A stretch of DNA of 53,742 nucleotides from QYOJ01 sp043810345 (GTDB lineage Bacteria; Bacteroidota; Bacteroidia; Bacteroidales; FEN-979), in NCBI GenBank assembly GCA_043810345.1, contig JBDROF010000071.1:1-53742 (forward strand), in the 5' to 3' direction. The translations under genes were made by a program, and so were the position numbers. The notes below the pieces were generated by a model. It was not told the origin of the DNA. It did no database searches and saw only the letters and a list, made by a program, of their open reading frames with translations. Each line of letters starts with the position of its first letter. Positions within the stretch are counted from its first letter, which is position 1. Positions 8,352 through 18,036 of the stretch are shown one piece after another.

Positions 8352-9188
8352 TTAATTCAGTTTGAACATAATGGGCAGGTTATAGGAGACCTTAACGGGC
8401 ACTCCTTTGTGCATCGCGGGTTTCCATTTACCGTCACTCATACGCACTACCCGCAGCGCTTCATTGCTGAGGGATGGGAAGGCCCCGTGGATTATCCGGA
8501 TCCGTTTCAATGAACCATCCTCCATCACAATGAAATTAACAAAAATCCTCCCTTGTTCCCCCTTTTCCTTTGCCTCCTCCGGATAAAGCATCTCACTGAC
8601 AAGAAATTTATGCAGGGCTTCATCTCCACCCTCGAACTCAGCGCCTAATTCTGTTACTGTGAATACATCGGTGATGAAGGTATCGGTCTCTTCATCCCAG
8701 TAACGGATATCAACGATTTCATTATTCCGGAAGGTCTCGTCCCGGTCGAGGCTGCCGTTATCGGATAAATAATAAATCCAAACGCCCTCTTTGACGAGCG
8801 GTCCTATCAGGTAGCTGAAACCCCTGGCCGTGAGGATCCCATTTCTGAAATCGGAAATGATAAATCCGCTGTCGATAGGATGTACTTGCCAGTAGTATGT
8901 ATCTTTTCTGCCTGAAACAAAGTTCTCGTTCACCAGGAAGGTGGAGTCGTTGACGGGATGGAAATCTGATGTTCCGGTTTCCACCCATTTGTCATTTCTC
9001 AGGTAGTACGAGGTAAGCGTAAAAAGGGTATCCACGGATTGGGTGAACACCTGATAGTGGTCAGCCTGTTTTTTAGACGGTACCGGGGCTCCGGTTTTAG
9101 AGAAAAACAGGGTGGTGTCTTGTTGGGCGCAGGTATGAACAACCGAAAAGAGTGCCAGTAACGACAGGGTAATGATGTTATTCTTCAT
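8352..9188 (-). CDS. exported protein with a TonB C-terminal domain
   Basis: A 278-residue protein with a signal peptide (MKNNIITLSLLALFSVVHTCAQ). The central part has short repeated strands (YYLRNDKWVETG, FIISDFRNGILTARG, WIYYLSDNGSLDRDET) resembling MORN/toxin_YwqK-type text. From about residue 190 there is a TonB C-terminal domain, recognised by YPEEAKEKGEQGRIFVNFIVMEDGSLKRIRIIHG and the ending NEALRVVRMSDGKWKPAMHKGVPVKVSYNLPIMF. Such Bacteroidota proteins are annotated as energy transducers, but this one lacks the single N-terminal anchor and proline-rich spacer of a true TonB. A periplasmic binding role is more likely than energy transfer from ExbBD. Confidence 0.85.
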   Translation of the reverse strand: MKNNIITLSLLALFSVVHTCAQQDTTLFFSKTGAPVPSKKQADHYQVFTQSVDTLFTLTSYYLRNDKWVETGTSDFHPVNDSTFLVNENFVSGRKDTYYWQVHPIDSGFIISDFRNGILTARGFSYLIGPLVKEGVWIYYLSDNGSLDRDETFRNNEIVDIRYWDEETDTFITDVFTVTELGAEFEGGDEALHKFLVSEMLYPEEAKEKGEQGRIFVNFIVMEDGSLKRIRIIHGAFPSLSNEALRVVRMSDGKWKPAMHKGVPVKVSYNLPIMFKLN

Positions 9189-9210
9189 GGACAGTTTGGT
9201 TAATTTGAAT

Positions 9211-9218
9211 CAAAGTTA
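9211..9218 (-). promoter_or_regulatory. candidate -7 box for the TonB-domain gene
   Basis: TAACTTTG on the minus strand fits TAnnTTTG and lies 23 bp upstream of the ATG at 9188. No correctly spaced TTG was found upstream. Confidence 0.4.
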
Positions 9219-9334
9219 TCAGAATCTACAATTCCTTCACAGCAATATTTATTTATCTTTTTAGAAAAAATTTATAGCTTTATGCTCCTTTTCGAAGAAA
9301 CCAATCCTTAATATCCATTAACGAAACTATCATT

Positions 9335-12133
9335 ATGAAGAGAAACCTGTTCCTTTACCTGGCAATGGCATTGCTTGTATTGCTGGGATGCAAATTTCAA
9401 AAAGACGACCTCAACATCGTCTATGAAAAGTACACATTGCCCAATGGCCTCGATGTGATCCTGCATGTCGACCGATCCGATCCGATCGTGGCCCTGGCCA
9501 TCCAATTCCATGTAGGTTCCAACCGCGAAGTGGAAGGCCGTACCGGGTTTGCCCATCTCTTTGAACACATGATGTTCCAGAAATCAGAAAACGTGGGCGA
9601 AGACCAGTTCTTCAAAATCATCCAGGATGCCGGCGGTACACTGAACGGCGGAACCGGGAACGACGCCACTACTTACTTTGAAGTGGTTCCGAATAATGCA
9701 TTGGAAAAGATCCTCTGGCTGGAGTCAGACCGTATGGGCTATATGATCAATACGGTTACCCAGAATGCTTTTAGCATCCAGCAAAATGTCGTACAAAATG
9801 AGAAACGTCAGTATGTCGACAATGCCCCTTATGGCTTCACTTCGTGGGTGATTGCCACCAACCTCTACCCCAAAGGCCATCCCTATAGCTGGACTGTTAT
9901 CGGGGAGATGGAGGATCTTACGAACGCTACCATTGAGGATGTCAAAGCATTCCACCAGCAATGGTATGTTCCGAATAACGCCACACTCGTGCTAGCAGGG
10001 GACTTTGACGTGGTGGAAGCCAAAAAGCTGATTGAGAAGTATTTTGGAGAGATTCCAAGAGGTGGGGAGATCACCGACCCTGAACCCATACCTGGCACGC
10101 TGGATGAAACGATTAAATTGTACCATGAAGATAATTTTGCCAAAGCCCCACAATTCCGGATGATCTGGCCTACGGTGGAAGATTACAGCGACGATGCCTA
10201 TGCACTGAATTACCTGGCCGAATTGCTTTCGCAGGGGAAGAAAGCACCGTTATACAAAGTACTGGAGAAGGAGAAGAAGCTTTCATCCAGTCAGTATGCG
10301 TACAACAATGCTCAGGAGATCGCCGGATCCTTCAATATTGTGGTTACGGCCAATGAAGGAGTGAGCCTGAAAGAGGTAGAAGGCGCCATCAACGATGCCT
10401 TCCGGATGTTTGAAGAAACGGGCTTCACCGAAGCCGATTTAGAGCGTATCAAGGCCGGACTGGAGACCAGTTTCTACAACCGGATCAGCAGCATCCTGGG
10501 CAAGTCGTTTCAGTTGGCTTCCTACAATGAGCAGAGGAACGATCCTTCCTATTACAAGGTTGATCTTGAGCGCACAAAAGCTGTTACGAAAGAGGATATC
10601 CTCAGGGTGTACAACAAGTATATCAAAGACAAACCGTTCCTGGCAACCAGTTTTGTTCCCAAAGGACAACTGGAACTGGTGGCCGAAGAGTCGGTAAAAT
10701 CCGGTGTGGTGGAGGAGAGTATCACCGAAGCAAGCCAGGTGGAGATCGCCGATGTAGCGGAAGAAGAGATCGTCAAGACACAGACCAGTTTCGACCGCTC
10801 GGTGATGCCGGCAGATGGACCGGATCCGCTGCTCAACCTGCCTGCTGTATGGGAAGATGCTCTTGCTAATGAGATCAAGGTGTACGGGATCGGACATCAT
10901 GAACTTCCCCTGGTTCAGTTCAGCATTACACTAAATGGCGGCCATTATCTTGATCAGTTCGACAATGCCGGGGTGGCTTACCTGGTGTCACAACTGATGA
11001 TGGAGGGGACGAAGAATAAGACACCTCTCGAACTGGAGGAGGCCATTGACATGCTCGGAGCGAATATTTACGTAAGCGCTTCCAACACCGATATCTCTAT
11101 CAACGCCAATGGTCTTGTCAGGAATTACGACAGCATACTGGCTCTGGTGAAGGAGATCTTACTGGAACCCCGCTGGGATGAAGAGGAGTTTGCACTGGCA
11201 AAAACCAGGCTCCTGAACTCCCTAAAACGGCAGAAAGCCAGTCCGAATGCTCTGGTCAGCGAGGCCTTCAATAAACTGCTGTACGGCGAGAACCACATTT
11301 TTTCAGTTGACCGTCAGGGAACCATAGAGACCATTGAGTCGATCACGATCGATGACCTCAAAGCCTATTACGACGCCAACTTCTCCCCCTCGGTGACCTC
11401 CTTCCTGATCGCCGGGGATATCACCCGCGACCGGGTGATGAAATCTCTGCAGGATCTGGCTGTAAAGTGGCCGGCCAAAGAGGTCCGCTTTCCGGCTTAT
11501 TCGCTTCCAGAGGAGCTGCCTGCATCAAAGATCTATTTTGTGGATGTTCCGGAAGCCAAACAGTCGGTCATCAACATCGGGTACCTGGCCCTTGCCCGTA
11601 CCGAACCCGACTTTTATCCTGCTACCGTTATGAACTACAAACTGGGAGGATCATTTAGCGGAAACGTCAACATGATCCTCCGGGAGGAGAAGGGATATAC
11701 CTACGGAGCCCGTACCGCTTTCCGTGGCTCTGAGATTCCGGGTCCCTTCGTTGCCTCTGCCAGCGTTCGTTCCTCTGCTACCGAAGAGTCGGTTAAGATC
11801 TTCAAAGAGCTGATGGAGCAGTACCGCAATGGTATCACCGAAGAGGAGTTGCTGTTCACGAAAAACGCGCTTATCAAGAGCAATGCCAGGGAATTCGAAA
11901 CACTTCGTGCCTTGATAAGCATGCTGAGCAACATCGCCGAGTACAACCTCCCGTTCGACTATGTGAAGAACGAAGAGGCCATCGTAAATAACATGACGCT
12001 CGATCGCCACAAGGAGCTGGCTGACAAGTACATAGTTCCAGAGCGGATGTATTACGTCATTGCCGGTGATGCCAAAACGCAGCTGAAGCCATTGGAGAAG
12101 ATCGGCTTTGGGAAAGCGGAGGTGATGAAGTGA
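9335..12133 (+). CDS. M16 family zinc metalloprotease, two-domain lipoprotein
   Basis: A 932-residue protein with a lipobox ending at Cys19 (LLVLLG-C), so it is probably attached to a membrane facing the periplasm. The N-terminal M16 unit carries the inverted zinc motif HLFEH at residues 74-78, with the third ligand in QNEKRQ (Glu156) at the expected distance. A second M16 unit begins near residue 520 (LPLVQFSITLNGGHYLDQ) and keeps the fold but not HxxEH. It also contains the substrate-gripping R/Y region late in the domain (REEKGYTYGARTAFRG). This active-plus-inactive arrangement is standard for the pitrilysin-type clamshell that degrades peptides. It is a single-gene unit facing the defence island tail to tail. 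Confidence 0.95.
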   Translation: MKRNLFLYLAMALLVLLGCKFQKDDLNIVYEKYTLPNGLDVILHVDRSDPIVALAIQFHVGSNREVEGRTGFAHLFEHMMFQKSENVGEDQFFKIIQDAGGTLNGGTGNDATTYFEVVPNNALEKILWLESDRMGYMINTVTQNAFSIQQNVVQNEKRQYVDNAPYGFTSWVIATNLYPKGHPYSWTVIGEMEDLTNATIEDVKAFHQQWYVPNNATLVLAGDFDVVEAKKLIEKYFGEIPRGGEITDPEPIPGTLDETIKLYHEDNFAKAPQFRMIWPTVEDYSDDAYALNYLAELLSQGKKAPLYKVLEKEKKLSSSQYAYNNAQEIAGSFNIVVTANEGVSLKEVEGAINDAFRMFEETGFTEADLERIKAGLETSFYNRISSILGKSFQLASYNEQRNDPSYYKVDLERTKAVTKEDILRVYNKYIKDKPFLATSFVPKGQLELVAEESVKSGVVEESITEASQVEIADVAEEEIVKTQTSFDRSVMPADGPDPLLNLPAVWEDALANEIKVYGIGHHELPLVQFSITLNGGHYLDQFDNAGVAYLVSQLMMEGTKNKTPLELEEAIDMLGANIYVSASNTDISINANGLVRNYDSILALVKEILLEPRWDEEEFALAKTRLLNSLKRQKASPNALVSEAFNKLLYGENHIFSVDRQGTIETIESITIDDLKAYYDANFSPSVTSFLIAGDITRDRVMKSLQDLAVKWPAKEVRFPAYSLPEELPASKIYFVDVPEAKQSVINIGYLALARTEPDFYPATVMNYKLGGSFSGNVNMILREEKGYTYGARTAFRGSEIPGPFVASASVRSSATEESVKIFKELMEQYRNGITEEELLFTKNALIKSNAREFETLRALISMLSNIAEYNLPFDYVKNEEAIVNNMTLDRHKELADKYIVPERMYYVIAGDAKTQLKPLEKIGFGKAEVMK

Positions 12134-12178
12134 TGAGGGACGAAGGAAGAGGGATGAAGGAAGAAGGAAGAGGGATTA
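12134..12178. repeat. purine-rich tandem repeat (gaaggaag-type)
   Basis: Degenerate 7-8-bp purine units (GAAGGAAG, GAGGGAT, GACGAAG) fill the short convergent spacer between the M16 and Res genes. Confidence 0.6.
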
Positions 12179-12195
12179 TTTCAATCGTTTGACCT

Positions 12196-14862
12196 TCACT
12201 GAGTAAATCTTGAAGAGAAATAGGTAAACTCATTCGCCAAATTTACCTCCGTATGCGGTATCAATAAATATTTCCAGGGTTTCCCGCCATTGTTAACTGT
12301 AAAATCTGTGGCATGTTTGCAATATTCAAGGGCCGCTTTGGCTTTATCCTGGACATCAATGTCATCGATATCGGTCTCTTTCTTGGTTTCAACCATATAA
12401 ATAGCTTCGTGGGTTTCTACTATAAAATCCGGTGAATATTGCCGGGAATTGTGTTTCCAGTAAATCCGGAATTGGTTCTTTGCCGGCCGAATCCATTTAA
12501 GCACCGGTTTGTCCTGTTCCAGGATGATGGAAAAATCTTTCTCTGTTTTTGAATCAAACTTATATGAATGATGATAAGCCTTTGCAAACCCACTGAATAA
12601 AAGACCTGGAATCAAAGATGTAGGTGTTATCGTATCAGTATAAAGATGAATCTTATCCAGAGTGTATTTGGAATAGTTATGATCAAGGATTCGTTCATAC
12701 GGGTAGACAACCGGCTTCTCAAATTTGGCCTCTTCGATGAAAAAATGCAATATCATCTGGGTGAAAATGAATCGTCCAATCTCTCGCTTATTATAGAGTA
12801 TTACGTTATATAGGTCATCATCATTCAGATACGTCCTGAATTTCCCTATTGCCTGAGATGCCAGTTTAAATAGGAGATCTGATTGTGAATCATAATCCAC
12901 TTCCGGGTAATTCATTAATTCATTCACAAGGATGTTTTCATTTGTATCGGAGATAATCCGACCTTTCCCCTGAATAATCTCCTGAGTATTGTCTTTTAAT
13001 GATTGACGCAGGATCTCTTCCGATACCGGCTGAAAATTGAGGTTTAGTGTATCAAGATCAAAATCATGGAAACCATGCTTAATTTCTCCCGATTGCTGGA
13101 TGATGATCCTCGGAATCTCTATTATATTATCTGTGAAGTCTTTTACCGCTTTCTCATAGATTTCCTCAGCTTCAGCAACCATATCGGTCACAAACAATTG
13201 TGTTTGCGGGTCACTCTCAATCCGCCTTTTAAACCGGTCTAGGGCTATTTTCCTCACATCGTCGCTACTGATCTCGCTGACATTTCGTGTATGTTTGGCC
13301 AATTCCGGCATATCCTGGACCAGCATCTGCTTGATCTCCAATGTTAATGTATTTTCTTTCCGTTGTATCTCATCAGTAATTTTCGTTAATTCCTGTTTTT
13401 CTATTTCATATTTAGCTTCAAGCGCTGATTTTACGGATACTACTTCCTTTGATTTGCTGAGTTCTTCCGGATCGATCTCGATGATGTTTTCTTTCCGGAT
13501 AATGGAACCAGGTTTATTGGCCTCTTCAATGATTTCCTGGAATTTATCATGAGAAACAATGGTGAGTTTATCAACCTTTGAACTTCCGGTACGTTTGCCA
13601 TAAGGCAACCGAAGTCCCCTGCCGATGGTTTGTTCCCTGAGCGTTAGCGATGCAGCAGTACGCAATGGTATAATGGTATAAAGATTGGTTACGTCCCATC
13701 CCTCCTTGAGCATATTCACATGAATGACAATCTCTGTTGGATTATCGGCATCTTCCAGAGACAGAAGCTGCCGGATGTTCTCTTCCTTTTCTTCTCCTCG
13801 CTGGTTCGAATGAATCTCGATCACTTTATCCGTATAGCGGCCATCAAAAAAAGTATTCTGCTGAATCATTTTCTTGATATCAGCAGCATGCTCCGTGTCT
13901 TTTGAGACGATCAGGACAAACGGTTTCACCAATTTTATCCCTTTCTCCCTGGAATAGATATCCAGGGCAACCTTCGTATCTTCATGCATGCGAATCCCGT
14001 CTTCAATTTTCAAGCGGTCCAGTTCTTCGATTTTATATGCTGCAGGATTGAAATTCTTCCGTGTAGCGACACAGGGCTCTTTTACAAATCCATCCCGGAT
14101 GGCCAGAGCCAATGAATATTCATACACGACATTTTTAAATTTCACTGGACTTCCGGAACGTTCAATCTGGGGAGTGGCTGTCAGTTCCAACCCGAACAAT
14201 GGCTGAAGTTCATTAATGACCTGCATTCCACGGTCGGCGCGGTAATGATGAGATTCATCCATCAACAAAACCAGATCATCAAGTTTGCTCAGGTAGTTGA
14301 AATAGGAATCGCCAAGGTATTCGACCAGCCTCTTTATCCGGGGTTCTTTCCCGGATTTGGTTTCGGCATTAATCTTGGAAATGTTGAAAATGTTAATATG
14401 AACATCACTATGAAACAGCCGTGATTGCGAAAGTTCGTTGTAGTTATCCCCTGTAATGATCCGTGGAGGATTTGTTGCAAACTCGCCAATACCTTTAAAA
14501 ACATATTTCGGGTTTTGGGGATTCTGGAAATCCTCCATCAGTTTCTGATAGATCGTTATATTGGGAGCAAGGATAAAAAAGTGTTTAATGCTTTTCGTAA
14601 GATAGAGATAGGTAACAAAGGCTCCCATTAACCGGGTTTTTCCAACGCCTGTGGCAAGGGCAAAACAGATGGATGGGAAATCCCGTTCAAAGTCAATACA
14701 GATAGGAAATTTTCCGTTTACAGTTTGCAATTTTTCTTCCAGAGGTGCCGGCTGAAGAAGGTCATGTTCTCCGTTCACAAGATCTGACAGGATTTCAAGG
14801 CTCCTCGATTGTGGCGGACGAAGGCTGAGGCGGTTATTGATCAGATTGGCTATACGATCCAT
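12196..14862 (-). CDS. type III restriction enzyme Res subunit (helicase-nuclease)
   Basis: An 888-residue SF2 helicase-nuclease. Walker A is ATGVGKTR (residues 70-77), motif II is MDESHHYR (201-208), motif III is ELTATPQ, and motifs V-VI are in GWDVTNLYTIIPLRTA and QTIGRGLRLPYGKR. The C-terminus has a PD-(D/E)xK endonuclease site: Pro811-Asp812, then Glu825-Thr-Lys827 in MVETKKE. This is the domain order of type III Res proteins. It needs Mod to find the site, then travels along DNA using ATP and cuts. The gene starts 14 bp after the mod stop, and both belong to the leftward island. All nuclease and helicase residues I checked are intact. Confidence 0.95.
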   Translation of the reverse strand: MDRIANLINNRLSLRPPQSRSLEILSDLVNGEHDLLQPAPLEEKLQTVNGKFPICIDFERDFPSICFALATGVGKTRLMGAFVTYLYLTKSIKHFFILAPNITIYQKLMEDFQNPQNPKYVFKGIGEFATNPPRIITGDNYNELSQSRLFHSDVHINIFNISKINAETKSGKEPRIKRLVEYLGDSYFNYLSKLDDLVLLMDESHHYRADRGMQVINELQPLFGLELTATPQIERSGSPVKFKNVVYEYSLALAIRDGFVKEPCVATRKNFNPAAYKIEELDRLKIEDGIRMHEDTKVALDIYSREKGIKLVKPFVLIVSKDTEHAADIKKMIQQNTFFDGRYTDKVIEIHSNQRGEEKEENIRQLLSLEDADNPTEIVIHVNMLKEGWDVTNLYTIIPLRTAASLTLREQTIGRGLRLPYGKRTGSSKVDKLTIVSHDKFQEIIEEANKPGSIIRKENIIEIDPEELSKSKEVVSVKSALEAKYEIEKQELTKITDEIQRKENTLTLEIKQMLVQDMPELAKHTRNVSEISSDDVRKIALDRFKRRIESDPQTQLFVTDMVAEAEEIYEKAVKDFTDNIIEIPRIIIQQSGEIKHGFHDFDLDTLNLNFQPVSEEILRQSLKDNTQEIIQGKGRIISDTNENILVNELMNYPEVDYDSQSDLLFKLASQAIGKFRTYLNDDDLYNVILYNKREIGRFIFTQMILHFFIEEAKFEKPVVYPYERILDHNYSKYTLDKIHLYTDTITPTSLIPGLLFSGFAKAYHHSYKFDSKTEKDFSIILEQDKPVLKWIRPAKNQFRIYWKHNSRQYSPDFIVETHEAIYMVETKKETDIDDIDVQDKAKAALEYCKHATDFTVNNGGKPWKYLLIPHTEVNLANEFTYFSSRFTQ

Positions 14863-14876
14863 AAATTCACAGCGTG

Positions 14877-16655
14877 TTAAAACAATGTTAGTTCCGAATT
14901 ATCCTGTTTCCTTGCTTTGCTCTTAACTGGTTTCTTAACTTTTTCTCCGATGGGATCGCTGCCAGACAACTGTTCCATGGCCGGATCGGGTTCATTTTCC
15001 AATGGGACATTGACGATGTTCAGGCTGTAATCATCCTTCCCGAATTCGCACCTGCCCAAGAGCATTTGTGGAATTTTTTTGATGTTGATATTGGCATATC
15101 TTTCTTCACAAGGTTCCTGGAATGCCCGGCAACAGATCAGCAAGGTCTCTTCCGATTTCATCTCTTCATGGATTTTATCAAGGTATTCTACCGTAATAAA
15201 TGTGGTTGTGGTGAAGATAAAATCCTTTTCCGTGCTTTGCCCCTGTTTCCAAAAAAGCTGTTCATCCGGATTAAACCGGAAGCCTTCGTGCTTGGCCATG
15301 GCGGCAGCCAACATCTCCGGATTATAGGATTTGTCGATAATCCAGTTGTCATATTTATCCTTTTGCAATAGGCTTGGAGCGAGATAGTAATACTTGAACC
15401 CGCCACCACCTTTCCAGTTAACAGATCTGCTAATACCTGTTTGATCAGTCCCATCCACAACTGATGTTAATCTTGGAAGACAGTGAGTATAAGCTTGTTC
15501 ACCTATTTCAACTCCAATCCAGTTTCGTTCAAGTTTATGCGCAACAGCAGAAGTCGTGCCTGATCCTAAAAATGAATCAAATACCCAATCATCTTTATTA
15601 GTTGTCAATTCAATACATCTTTGGATAAGTTTTTCTGGCTTCTTTCCTTTAGGAAAATCAACACCCCCCTCTTTTGCAAGACCCTCTATCGAAATGTCAG
15701 TCCACATATCTGTGAGCAATTCTCCGGGCAACAACATTCCTTCAATATCTTTTAGCCTTTCAGAATAAAATAGTACCCTTCGCCCCCCAAGGAAAAGATA
15801 ATCCATGTCATCATTTGGATGGCGAACTAAAAGGTTAGGATGTATTTTCGAATATTCAATTGTTGCTCGTCTTTTCTGAAGTGCTCCCCCAGTAACAGAA
15901 GCAGTTTGAAATACCCTTTTTGCATTAACTAAAGCAAATTGAGCCACTTCCATTTCAAAATCAGTTCCAATTGCATTTTTTGCCTCCCGAGTATTATTGT
16001 ACCCTAGAGTTGATGCAACAACTTCATTTATATTTCGCCATGACCATTCTGATTCAGGTTTATCAAGATTTTCAAAAACCATATTATAGGCTGAATCATA
16101 TTCTTTCTCAATAAAAAGCACGCTAGGATTTATCTTCAATGAGATTTTATCTTTGCAATATAAGAAAATATGATTTGCCTGTTTAAATAATCCGCCTGAA
16201 GTACTTTTAAAACCAAATGGTTTATTTGTGGCATTAACTATTTGGTTAACATAATTACTCCTACCGAATATCTCATCTAATAAAACCTTGCAATAGGCCG
16301 CTTCGTTATCATCTAGATGAACAAATAAAACCCCATCATTTGTCAATAACCTATAGAGAATATTAAATCTCTGGATCATTAAATTTAACCATATAGAATG
16401 TTCGATACTATCATCATAATGATCAAAAGCAGCGCCTGTATTAAATGGTGGATCTATATATATGCATTTTATCTTACCGGCAAAGTCTTGTTCCAGCGCT
16501 TTCAACGCTAGCAAATTATCACCATGAATAAGCATATTCTGGCTATTCCGGTCTCCGAAGGACTTCTCCCGGTCTTCGATCAGAATACGAGGTTCGAGTT
16601 TCGGTTCATCGTCTTTTCCGATCCAGGTGAGTTCGAGTTTTTGGTTGGGAGGCAT
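14877..16655 (-). CDS. type III DNA methyltransferase Mod subunit (beta-class, N6-adenine)
   Basis: A 592-residue methyltransferase. The N-terminus has the Mod-typical WIGKDDEPKLEPRIL. Catalytic motif IV is DPPFN (residues 68-72) and the SAM-binding motif I is FLGSGTT (362-368). The catalytic motif comes first, which is the beta-class order of type III Mod proteins. Residues about 130-310 between them form the target recognition domain, which is visibly more A/T-rich than the flanks, as expected for a swappable specificity segment. The C-terminal 170 residues are the usual Mod tail, ending in a basic KKPVKSKARKQD stretch. It methylates one strand of an asymmetric site and guides Res, encoded immediately downstream. 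Confidence 0.95.
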   Translation of the reverse strand: MPPNQKLELTWIGKDDEPKLEPRILIEDREKSFGDRNSQNMLIHGDNLLALKALEQDFAGKIKCIYIDPPFNTGAAFDHYDDSIEHSIWLNLMIQRFNILYRLLTNDGVLFVHLDDNEAAYCKVLLDEIFGRSNYVNQIVNATNKPFGFKSTSGGLFKQANHIFLYCKDKISLKINPSVLFIEKEYDSAYNMVFENLDKPESEWSWRNINEVVASTLGYNNTREAKNAIGTDFEMEVAQFALVNAKRVFQTASVTGGALQKRRATIEYSKIHPNLLVRHPNDDMDYLFLGGRRVLFYSERLKDIEGMLLPGELLTDMWTDISIEGLAKEGGVDFPKGKKPEKLIQRCIELTTNKDDWVFDSFLGSGTTSAVAHKLERNWIGVEIGEQAYTHCLPRLTSVVDGTDQTGISRSVNWKGGGGFKYYYLAPSLLQKDKYDNWIIDKSYNPEMLAAAMAKHEGFRFNPDEQLFWKQGQSTEKDFIFTTTTFITVEYLDKIHEEMKSEETLLICCRAFQEPCEERYANINIKKIPQMLLGRCEFGKDDYSLNIVNVPLENEPDPAMEQLSGSDPIGEKVKKPVKSKARKQDNSELTLF

Positions 16656-16671
16656 AAAATATTTAATAAAA

Positions 16672-16704
16672 TTGTCGACTTATTTGAAATTTTGATTATA
16701 TTTG
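16672..16704 (+). promoter_or_regulatory. possible plus-strand promoter inside the defence island
   Basis: TTG at 16672 and TATATTTG at 16697-16704 are separated by 22 bp, close to the Bacteroidota -33/-7 layout. They point rightward into the end of the leftward 176-residue gene. About 50 bp downstream a hairpin with arms AAGCCG and CGGCTT is followed by TTGCATTTTT. The region is A/T-rich, so a chance match is quite possible. Confidence 0.2.
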
Positions 16705-16749
16705 TCCCATCTCATTAACCATTGCGAAAGCATGTTAGTGTTAAAAGAG

Positions 16750-17280
16750 TTACGAAGCCGTTGGGTTACTCCTGGCGGCTTTTGCATTTTTCATGTACTC
16801 TTCATACTCTTTGAGCTTCTTTCGTTTCTCGTGATTTCGATTTAATGTAAAGGCCGTCCATACATAGATATAACTGTTCTTGCGTACATCTAAAATAACT
16901 ATATAATCAGGTTCATCATCCAATTCAAGCCAGATACAAATCCTATTTTTACCCTTTCTGATTTGAGGCCATATTTTCAATTTCCATTGTTCGCAATTTT
17001 CGATTACGGGTTTAGCCCAGCTTATTCGTTCGCATCTTCTCAGCTCAGGTTCACGATCAGATTCTATATCTCCTTTATGCGTCATATGGTAAAAAGTATA
17101 GGCTTTATCCTGAAACAAAGGATGTCTTTTGAGTCTTATGTATGTGCCTCTGAAAATGGGTCTTGAAATAAGAAAATCTTTTTTAAAAGCTTCGTAAACT
17201 GCTTCTATAAAGGAGTGCCAATCTCCACCAAACTCTTCAAGAGTGATTATTTCCGGCAAATGATAATCTTTACTTTCCAT
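16750..17280 (-). CDS. 176-residue protein, possible BECR-fold ribonuclease
   Basis: I do not know an official name, but I recognise the pattern of a widespread family of about 170-residue proteins. Its conserved blocks here are PIFRGTYIRLKRHP, an aromatic-His block YTFYHMTH (in relatives usually tFwHi), RRCERISWAKPVIE, a Trp followed by a basic loop (KIWPQIRKGKNR), DYIVILDVRKNSYIYVWTAF, and a basic helical tail (HEKRKKLKEYEEYM). The block order and the Arg/His-rich middle resemble BECR-fold toxin nucleases of the RelE/barnase group. That link is inference from pattern only. The gene start overlaps the end of the DUF3800 gene by 11 bp, so the two are co-translated. It is the least understood member of the island. 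Confidence 0.6.
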   Translation of the reverse strand: MESKDYHLPEIITLEEFGGDWHSFIEAVYEAFKKDFLISRPIFRGTYIRLKRHPLFQDKAYTFYHMTHKGDIESDREPELRRCERISWAKPVIENCEQWKLKIWPQIRKGKNRICIWLELDDEPDYIVILDVRKNSYIYVWTAFTLNRNHEKRKKLKEYEEYMKNAKAARSNPTAS

Positions 17281-17989
17281 TTCTCAATAATACTCTTGAA
17301 ATCCAAATAAATACATTGACTTTATCTTCTTTTATCAGGGTCGAGTGAAGCAAGGAATAACCTGAACGCTTTTTGATTCTATCAATCAATGCTATTTTTG
17401 TATGGTTTGTAGTTAAACCACGATGTACATATGATAATGCACCTGTCAGAAAGTCGGCTAATTGGATTAATTCGACCTCATGTGAACGGACTTGTTGGAT
17501 TCCTCTGACAATAGATTTTGAATAATCGTAATGCGTGTTTCTCAATACTTCTTTTAGCTTCTCAACTTTCCTTTGACTTTGGGTATCCTTAATATCAAGA
17601 AAGATGTTGTATCCGTGCTTAGGATCAAAAATTACTTTAAGCAGATCGAAATACATTTTATAATAGAAATCATCATGTGTTTGACCATGGCTTGGATGAT
17701 CGAGAAGTGATTTATCGGGTACAATTAAAACTCTGAAATGTAAATCTTCATTGTCAAAGAAATAATCCACAACATCCTCATAAAATCCTTGCTTTGTACG
17801 CGAAACCTTGTTCCATTTTAATTCAAAGGAATGTTTTAGGTTATGTTTCGCTTTTAATTCCCTTAGTCTTTTGAAAATTTCATCTTTTCTCCCTTTTGGA
17901 CACCAAACTGCACCAAGAGCCATGATTTTCTGACCATCGTTTTCGAGATGACAGCTTTCATCACAGTATATGTTATATTCGATTAACAT
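17270..17989 (-). CDS. DUF3800 protein (RNase H-like fold)
   Basis: A 239-residue protein of the DUF3800 type. It begins with the hallmark YCDES (Asp10-Glu11) on the first strand, continues with a second acidic strand FLDIKDTQSQRK, and ends the core with VELIQLADFLTGALSYVHRG, where the QLADF aspartate completes the acidic set. Three separated acidic sites on strands of this order are what suggests an RNase H-like fold and metal-dependent nuclease activity; the family has no settled biochemical role. It often occurs in defence islands and on mobile DNA. Here it follows the SNF2 gene by 47 bp and overlaps the next gene by 11 bp. A near-consensus TAACTTTA lies shortly upstream. Confidence 0.85.
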   Translation of the reverse strand: MLIEYNIYCDESCHLENDGQKIMALGAVWCPKGRKDEIFKRLRELKAKHNLKHSFELKWNKVSRTKQGFYEDVVDYFFDNEDLHFRVLIVPDKSLLDHPSHGQTHDDFYYKMYFDLLKVIFDPKHGYNIFLDIKDTQSQRKVEKLKEVLRNTHYDYSKSIVRGIQQVRSHEVELIQLADFLTGALSYVHRGLTTNHTKIALIDRIKKRSGYSLLHSTLIKEDKVNVFIWISRVLLRNGK

Positions 17990-18036
17990 AATTGGAATTG
18001 TTTTTTAAAGTTAGCTTTTTGTTGTACATTATTTTA

